A stretch of DNA of 64,000 nucleotides, taken from assembly GCA_029948255.1 (NCBI GenBank), contig JALIZF010001346.1, positions 183,369 to 247,368 on the forward strand. The letters are read 5' to 3'. The notes beneath the pieces were generated by a model. That model saw nothing but the letters and a program-made list of their open reading frames with translations, had not been told where the DNA came from and searched no databases. This stretch comes from Telmatactis stephensoni (taxonomy: Eukaryota > Cnidaria > Anthozoa > Actiniaria > Isophelliidae). Positions 57,311 through 64,000 of the stretch are shown here, in pieces. The position numbers were made by a program, and so were the translations under genes. Numbering within the stretch: position 1 is the first letter of the stretch; each line of letters starts with the position of its first letter.

Positions 57311-60300
57311 CAGCTGATCATCAAGGTAAAAACTGTCGTCGGTCTCAACCATGTAACATTAATGGATGTCAACGAATTCATCACCGATTTCTTCATCGTA
57401 CAGAAGCATCACCCACACCAGTCATGGCAACTAATACAGGAAGTTTCACTCAATTCACTCAAGCAGCTCCATGGCAACCACCATCATCATGGCAACCATG
57501 GTCACCATGGCAACAACCAGCTTCACAGTTACCATCTACTCAAGCTTCCCCATGGGAGGGGGTGCAATCGAATCCCCCAGTTTCTATGACCACTAGGAAC
57601 TCAACCGTTCATACAGCCACATACTCACTTCGCACTATACCGGTATGGGTGAAGGCAAATGGCAAGAAGGCCAAGGTCAACGCAATATTAGATGATGGAT
57701 CAAATGAAACCTTAAACGAAGAAGTTGCAAGTGTCTTAGGACTGCAGGAACCATTTGAAGCTGTTCAAGTTCATGTACTGAACAATTCTGTAGAGACATT
57801 TCAGTCCATGCCTGTTAGGATTGAAATTGAAAGTGTTGCCAGTAACTTCTCAAAAGAAATTGAAGTTCGCACTTGCCCACGTCAAGTCACTGGAAACTAT
57901 AAGGTTGAAGATTGGAACAAGAGGAAAGCAGAATGGTCACACTTGCAGCAGTGTGAATTTCCCAAACCAGCAAAAGATGGAATCGTGGACTTGTTGATAG
58001 GAGTTGATAATGCCGAGCTTTACTACTCCATGGCTGACATCAGCGGAAATACTGGTGAACCCATTGCCCGATTGGGACCACTTGGCTGGACCTGTGTTGG
58101 AGCTACAGCTAAAAATGCCATGACTACCAAGAGAACTCATATCGTCCATTCGTTTGTAACAGTAGGTCAGACAAAAGGGAACTGTATTGCCGAGCAATAT
58201 GATGTAAACAATGTACTGAGGAAGTTCTGGGAAATCGACAGTTATGGAACTCAAGCTGATTGTACTAATGTGATGACTAAAGATGAGAAGGAAGCTCTCA
58301 ATATTGTACAGTCGTCACTTCAACACACTGGAAGCCGTTACCAAATCGCAGTACCTTGGAAGGAAAATAAAGGTTTACTATCTAATAATCAAGAAGCAGC
58401 CTTGAAGCGTCTTGAAAAGACTGAAAAGAACTTAGAAGATAAAGAATATGTCAAGAAAGAATATCGAGAAACTGTCAAAGCCTACGAAGAAAAAGGGTAC
58501 TTAAGGAAACTATCTCCAGATAACCAACCAACAACAGCTGCATGGTACCTACCTCACTTTCCTATAGTCCGAATGGATAAAACAACTACTAAAGTGCGAA
58601 TAGTATTTGACTGTTCAGCTAGACACTTGGGTGTATCGCTGAATGATGTTATTCACGCTGGTCCAAAATTGCAAGCAGAGTTGTTCGATGTCTTGATTCG
58701 TTTTCGAAGAAACCCTATCGGCGTGGTATGCGACATAAAGGAGATGTATCTGCAGATTGAAATAGAAGAGCAAGATCGTCCCTTCTTTAGAATCCTCTGG
58801 CGGGATTGTGAGACTGATCGGGAACCAGATGAATATGAATTCACAAGAATAGTTTTTGGGAAGAACTCGGCACCGATGGAAGCTCAATTTGTCGCGCAAG
58901 AGAACGCTCGAAGAAACCAGGACCACTACCCATTAGCTGCAGAGACGGTGCTGAAGTCGACATATATGGATGACTCAATTGATAGCGTTGAAGATGAAAC
59001 TACTGCATTGCAGCTATACCAGGAGTTACAACAGCTATGGCAAATCGCTGGGATGCAAGCAAGGAAGTGGGTGTCAAACTCAAAAGAAGTCGTAGCAGCT
59101 ATTCCAGAAGAGTATCGGGCATCAGAAATCATGATCAACGACGATCAACCTATAACAAAGACCCTTGGAGTCTCTTGGTCAAGTACGGATGACACACTTA
59201 CCATCTCTACACCACCTGTTTCGTCTACTTTACAGATAACAAAGAGGAATGTCCTGAAAAGAGTCGCTGCCATATTTGACCCCCTTGGATTGGTATCCCC
59301 AGTTGTTATCACAGGAAAGGCCCTGCTTCAACCGCTGTGGACTAGCGGGTATGACTGGGACAACGAAATACAAGATGACACTGCAATCAGGATTAACACT
59401 TGGCTTGATCAACTTGCTGCAGTTTCTAAAGTTAAAGTACCTCGTTGCATACGGAATGCAATGCCTATCACATCATTCAAGTTGATTGCCTTTGTGGATG
59501 CATCGACAATAGCCTATGGAGCAGCAGTATATGCCAGATGTGAATATGAACAATCAAGTTCAGTATTGTCTCGACTGCTAGCCTCAAAGAGTCGTGTCGC
59601 TCCGTTAGTACCTGTGACTGTTCCTCGACTGGAACTGATGGCTGCAGTACTAGGACTGAGGTTAACTCAAACCTTGATGAAAGTTTTGCAAGTAGCGATG
59701 ACCGATGTAACGTTCTACTCTGACAGCTTAGATGTGCTTTGGTGGATAAGAGGCCATGGTAAAGATTTTCGACCATTCGTAGCAAACCGGGTAGGAGAGA
59801 TACAGATGTTTAGCGACCCAACACAGTGGCAACATGTATCAACGAAAGAGAATCCGGCTGACCTGATTTCTAGAGGCATGAATGCAGAAGACTTAGCCAA
59901 TAATAACTTGTGGTGGGAAGGCCCAGACTGGCTAATCGAGGATGAAGCAGATTGGCCCAAAGTAGACTGCAAGCGCCCTACTGATATCAAGGAACAACGA
60001 AGGAAGCCGACTGTACTTCTTGCTAGACTGACAACCGCTCATCCAGACCAAAGGAAAGACGACAAACAGTGGAGACTGAATCCCAAGCGTCACTCGTCGT
60101 GGATGCACTTGGTACGAATACACGCTAGAGTAATCAGAGTACTTTTCAACATGCATTGTAAGGAAAAAAGGATCGTCAGGAAAGAGCTCTTACCTGAGGA
60201 GATCGTTGATGCTGAGGAAGACATCATAAGGCAAGCGCAGTATGAAGCCTTCAAGGAAGAGTATGAAGTCTTGGCAAAGAAGAAACCAGTTCCAGCCAAG

Positions 60301-61557
60301 AGCCCATTAGCCAAGTTATCACCACGTCTTGATGACAATGGAATTATTTGCCTAGAGGGACGTCTGATGTTTGCTGATCTACTACCATATGACGTTAAGT
60401 TTCCAATCATTCTTCCGAGGGGACACCACGTAACCAAGTTGATAGTTAAGTACTACCATGAAAAGGCCAACCACGCAGCTGGAACAAATTTCATTTTCTC
60501 ACAGATGTCACAGAGGTTTTGGATCATGGGAGGGCGAGAGGAAATTCGATCTTGGGAAAGCCAATGCAACGAGTGCAAGAAAAGAAAAACAAAGCTCGCA
60601 ACTCAAGTCATGGCACCCCTACCACAGATAAGACTACGATTCACTTTTCGTCCCTTTGACCAGTGTGCAGTGGACTATGCCGGCCCATTTACAACCATCC
60701 AAGGAAGAGGAATAAAGAGACAGAAGAGATACCTGTGCCTGTTTACTTGTCTGCAGACCAGAGCAATTCATTTAGAAATGGCGTGGGGTCTAGATACCGA
60801 CAGTTTTCTCAACGCGTTTACCCGTTTCACAAGCAGACGAGGGGTTCCAACAGAGATGATAAGCAACAACGGAACAAACTTCGTGGGGGCCGTTAACGAG
60901 CTCCGAGAGTTAGTGAGCAACTTAGATCAAGATAAGATTCAACGAAAGACAAACAACCTGTTCAACAAAGTGCAGTGGCATTTCAACCCACCTGCTGGAC
61001 CTCACTTTGGAGGAGTTCATGAGGCAATGATAAAAGCTGCGAAAGTCGCCATCTGGTCAGTTCTTGGACAAAGTGACGTTAGAGATGAAGAATTGATCAC
61101 AGCATTTACCGGAGTAGAAAGTCTGCTCAACTCGCGCCCACTGACCTATCAATCTTCAGACCACAGAGATGTCACCGCGTTAACACCGAATCAGTTTCTC
61201 CATGGACAGTTAGGTGGTCATATAGCACCAGAGTCTGTCGATACATCGGATTTCAGCTTGAAGAAACGCTGGAGATGTGTACAGCAACTTATTACCCAAG
61301 TATGGTCTAGATGGTTATCCGAGTACATCCCAACCCTCAACAGACCAAAGTGGAATGAAGTAGTGAAGGACTTGAAGGATGGAGACATTGTTCTCGCTCT
61401 CAGCAAAGACCTACCACGCGGACGCTGGCCACTGGGTCGTATCATCGAAACATACCCTGGAAAGGATGGACATACTCGTGTAGCCAAAGTACAATGCGGC
61501 AACCAGACCTTGGTTCGCCCAATCCACAAGTTGGTTCCATTATTCACGGAACAATGA
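57095..61557 (+). CDS. pol: BEL/Pao Pol polyprotein
   Basis: The frame is open from about 57095; an internal ATG is at 57424 (1377 codons). Zinc knuckles come first (CTFC...H...C; CFHC...H...C). Then an aspartic protease with NAILDDGSNETLNEEVA, reverse transcriptase with RIVFDCSARHLGVSLND and the catalytic TYMDDSID, and RNase H with LIAFVDASTIAYGAAVY and FYSDSLDVLWWI. The integrase has a zinc-binding part (HEKANHAAG, CNECKKRK), DYAGPFTT, SNNGTNFVGA and FGGVHEAMIKAAK (DDE acids). The end, LPRGRWPLGRI, is the DUF5641-type domain. No internal stop, so the enzyme part looks intact. Confidence 0.92.
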
Positions 61558-61673
61558 CTGTTAGCTTAAACTGTTAATGATGAATTTCTTCTTGTTACTG
61601 TTTTGGATAGAGGAACTTTGACATGCAACGTCAATATGATATGTTCGCACTCTCTCAGTGCGGGGAGGGGGAA

Positions 61674-61887
61674 TGTTCAGAAGACATTTTATATTTGGGC
61701 TTCCTGTGGCCTAAACGTTATAATTATTTTGGGCTCCCTGTGCCCTGAGCATGCGTAGTGTGAGTGAGACGAGTGGTGCGATGTGGTCTGTAGTAGAGAA
61801 GAAGCACATGGTTTCAGTATGTAAAAGTTTTGGGAAGATTAAACGCTTTTCGTCATAAAAATGGCTTAGTTTACTATCTACGAAACA
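61674..61887 (+). repeat. BEL/Pao 3' LTR
   Basis: 214 bp, about 98% identical to the 5' LTR by eye (four differences). Confidence 0.9.
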
Positions 61888-62743
61888 TTGTATATTATTC
61901 TTAACTCTGTTTTCTCCAGCATTGCTGCTTTTGTTTAGTTTCTTGCTTCTCTTTATGAGTGTCATTAGTCCAGTCAATCTGTGAAATTTTATAGCCCAAC
62001 ATCAAACAAATTGCAACAAAAGGTTTTTCGATGGTTTCCTACTCAGAATAACTTGCTAAACAACATACTAAAAGTTCCCCAAAATTCGCATGTCGGAACA
62101 TGCTTTAAAACGGGCTTTTAAGTGCCTATATATACACCACAGGGTACCCAAGCCAAGTAAAACTTTACTTGCTTAAATTGTAGATGTTTTTGGAGGATAT
62201 GTAGAGTTTCAGTTCTTATAGCTAATTTAATTAGATGGAACCTATTTTGAGTTGTTTTGGTTTTCAAATTTGGGTTCATTGTTTGCATTATATTTAGTGA
62301 AGACAACAATATTTCTACCACAGGAATCCCATCACGTGCAAAAAATTGGTTCTATGCCACAAAAAGAACAATTTTTGATGGACACAATTATTTTTTTAAA
62401 TAATATTATATTTTTAACATAAAATAAAAGTTAAATAAAATTTCAAGCAGGAAGGTATAGAAAATTATATGAAACTGCTATAATTTGTTCCCAGGAATCT
62501 CTGGTTTGAGAGGAATGCCTTGCACAAATCGTATGAATCACTAGATTGTATGGAGGTTTTTCGAATAGTTCTTACATTTTTATTGTTGTTCATCGTTTTA
62601 TTTCACTTTTGTGAAGTATTAAGAGTTAAAAGGTAAGATTAATATAATCTGTAATGTGTTTTTGATACATTAATGCAATAGAATTAAAGGAATAACGAAG
62701 AAAGCTAACTGATTTTGTCTGACAATTTTCTAGTTTGTTTATA
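61888..62743. other. Non-coding DNA and possible 5' UTR of the last gene
   Basis: A possible non-coding exon ends near 62632 at AAAAG|GTAAGA, and an acceptor TTTTCTAG at 62725-62732 lies just before the ATG at 62744. Otherwise nothing recognised. Confidence 0.4.
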
Positions 62744-64000
62744 ATGAACAAAGCAGAAACATGTTGTATCTGTGGAGAGGATTTAGAGCCCAATGAAACT
62801 TCCTTTAATGTTTTAACTCAGAAAGGATGTCAGACTATAAATGGAGTGAACAATTCTCTCAACGTTAAACCAGGTCAGAAAGTACATCGAAATTGCCGAG
62901 TCAATCTTATAAGGCCTAAAAAGTTGACACATGCCAGTCAAGACAGCCAAGCACCCAAAATTGGTGTTAAACGCCGCTCATCAGAGCAACAGTTCAATTC
63001 AAAAGAACACTGCTTCTTTTGTGGCCAGTCTGCAAAATATGATGGCAAGAAAAAAGGCCTAGATGTGATGATACGAGTAAGGACAACTGAACTTCAAGAA
63101 AGTATCTCAAGGGTATCCAAAGAAAGGAACGATGATTGGGCGCAGGTTGTGCTTTGTCGTTTGGAGTACCTTCAAGATCTCCATGCTGCAGACGCTTTAT
63201 ATCACCACAGTTGTAGCAGCAACTTTAGAACGGGAAGGAATGTGCCAATGCAGTACACTGCAGGAGACACTGATCGCATTGGCTCCAAGAGGTGCAAGAC
63301 ACAGGGAAGACAGATAGATACCGTAAAAAGTGCTGCTTTTGAGAAGGTAGTACAATATCTAGTAGAGAACGAGGATGAACAACTCACGGTTGTTGATCTT
63401 GTGAAAAAGATGGATGAATACCTTCAAAATACTAAAGAAGAAGCTTATAGTGTAGTATATATGAAAAAACGACTTCAAGAGCATTTTGGAGACAGAATAC
63501 TGATCACCACTATAAGGACAAGACCAAACGTTGTAACATTTCAACAAACTGTGACATCCATTTTGCACGAATTCTATGAACAACCACGAAATGAGGATCC
63601 TGAGGAAGAAAGGTCTAGAATTGTCAGGGCAGCAGCCAAATTAGTCAAGAGTGAGATAAAGAGTGTGGATGCGTCAAGTGATAATTACCCAGCAAGTTCC
63701 GAGATGTCGTCAGTAAATCAAGCATTAGAATATGTTCCAGAATTGCTGCAGACGTTTTTGAATGCCTTATTCGCCGGAAAAGATGTGCGTTTAAAAGTTG
63801 CTTCCCTCGGACAAGCAATAATGCAAGCTACAAGACCAAGAGCCATTATCGCACCACTGCAGCTGGGAATCGGAGTTCAAATGCATCACCAATTTGCTTC
63901 GAAGTTTCTCATTGACTCGTTAAACTCCCATGGATTCTGTTGCTCGTACAACACTGTTCAAACATACGAAAGGAGTGCAGCAGCTGTGCAAGGCACAGAC
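62744..64000 (+). CDS. Large protein of unknown function with paired CxxC-HxxC modules (partial)
   Basis: The frame is open for 419 codons from ATG 62744 to the window edge with no stop. Two similar putative zinc modules are visible: C7-x2-C10 with H48-x2-C51, and C90-x2-C93 with H154-x2-C157. Helical, charged sequence follows (VVDLVKKMDEYL, MKKRLQEHFGD). The end has IAPLQLGIGVQMHHQFASKF and HGFCCSYNTVQTYE, which I recall from a large repetitive family of uncharacterised proteins in cnidarians and some arthropods. The rest lies outside the window. It may be an unclassified mobile-element gene. No function can be assigned. Confidence 0.6.
   Translation, partial: MNKAETCCICGEDLEPNETSFNVLTQKGCQTINGVNNSLNVKPGQKVHRNCRVNLIRPKKLTHASQDSQAPKIGVKRRSSEQQFNSKEHCFFCGQSAKYDGKKKGLDVMIRVRTTELQESISRVSKERNDDWAQVVLCRLEYLQDLHAADALYHHSCSSNFRTGRNVPMQYTAGDTDRIGSKRCKTQGRQIDTVKSAAFEKVVQYLVENEDEQLTVVDLVKKMDEYLQNTKEEAYSVVYMKKRLQEHFGDRILITTIRTRPNVVTFQQTVTSILHEFYEQPRNEDPEEERSRIVRAAAKLVKSEIKSVDASSDNYPASSEMSSVNQALEYVPELLQTFLNALFAGKDVRLKVASLGQAIMQATRPRAIIAPLQLGIGVQMHHQFASKFLIDSLNSHGFCCSYNTVQTYERSAAAVQGTD

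Larger units (their letters stand above)
55004..61887 (+). mobile_element. BEL/Pao LTR retrotransposon
   Basis: LTRs of 214 bp (55004-55217 and 61674-61887) start TGTTCAGAAG and end CGAAACA. They differ at about four positions. A G-rich tract (GGGGAGGGGGA) precedes the 3' LTR. The internal order gag, protease, RT, RNase H, integrase with a DUF5641-type end is that of BEL/Pao. The flanks (ACTGTC left, TTGTA right) do not form a perfect duplication. The coding region has one apparent frameshift. Confidence 0.92.

Noticed and set aside
58615..61547. Several minus-strand open frames in the BEL pol region
   Set aside because: All overlap a continuous plus-strand pol frame with clear enzyme motifs and have no motifs of their own.
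1..64000. CRISPR arrays, rRNA or tRNA genes
   Set aside because: No regularly spaced short repeats with unique spacers, no rRNA-like sequence, and no convincing tRNA cloverleaf noticed; a tRNA scan was not possible here.

Overview
The window is eukaryotic, AT-rich and intron-bearing. The mix of families (THAP/DDE transposons, proteins like the C-terminal domain of P2X7 receptors, BEL/Pao, Ty3/gypsy and Penelope elements, many foldback MITEs) suggests an invertebrate, most likely an anthozoan cnidarian such as a stony coral or sea anemone. The species assignment is inference. I see no bacterial operons, CRISPR arrays, rRNA or convincing tRNA.

Left part (1-12.5 kb): a fragment of a Crypton-derived tyrosine-recombinase-like gene, the 5' half of a THAP-DDE transposase gene (unit A), and a decayed multi-exon gene of unknown function (3963-12113, +). 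That gene carries a Penelope fragment in an intron and a 5'-truncated LINE inside an exon, the latter with a 9-bp target duplication. From 12.3 to 20.3 kb there are mainly MITEs, LINE 3' ends and unassigned DNA.

Middle (20.3-46.7 kb): one host gene, a Ras-family small GTPase, can be assembled from seven exons that join in frame to 210 aa with a CaaX-like end. It lacks a recognisable NKxD motif. Its third intron holds unit B (24111-36509) and its fifth holds unit C (39123-44287). Both are DNA transposons with inverted ends flanked by TTAA, as in the Kolobok superfamily. Each carries two convergent genes: a small cysteine-rich protein resembling the cytoplasmic 'ballast' domain of P2X7 (+), and a spliced THAP plus DDE transposase (-). 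In unit B a young Ty3/gypsy element (29447-35266; LTRs differ at one base; 4-bp duplication AAAG) sits in a transposase exon. That gypsy copy itself carries a short A-tailed insertion in its RNase H region.

Right part (46.7-64 kb): a possible left end of another Kolobok-like unit (47011), a LINE 3' end, long direct repeats, a 73-bp tandem array, a BEL/Pao retrotransposon (55004-61887) with a 57-bp repeat array in its leader and one frameshift, and the start of a long open reading frame (62744 to the window end) with two CxxC...HxxC modules.

The main point is the repeated two-gene structure of units B and C: a P2X7-ballast-like gene travels inside TIR- and TTAA-bounded transposons beside a THAP transposase. 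This offers a mobile-element explanation for the spread of that domain.
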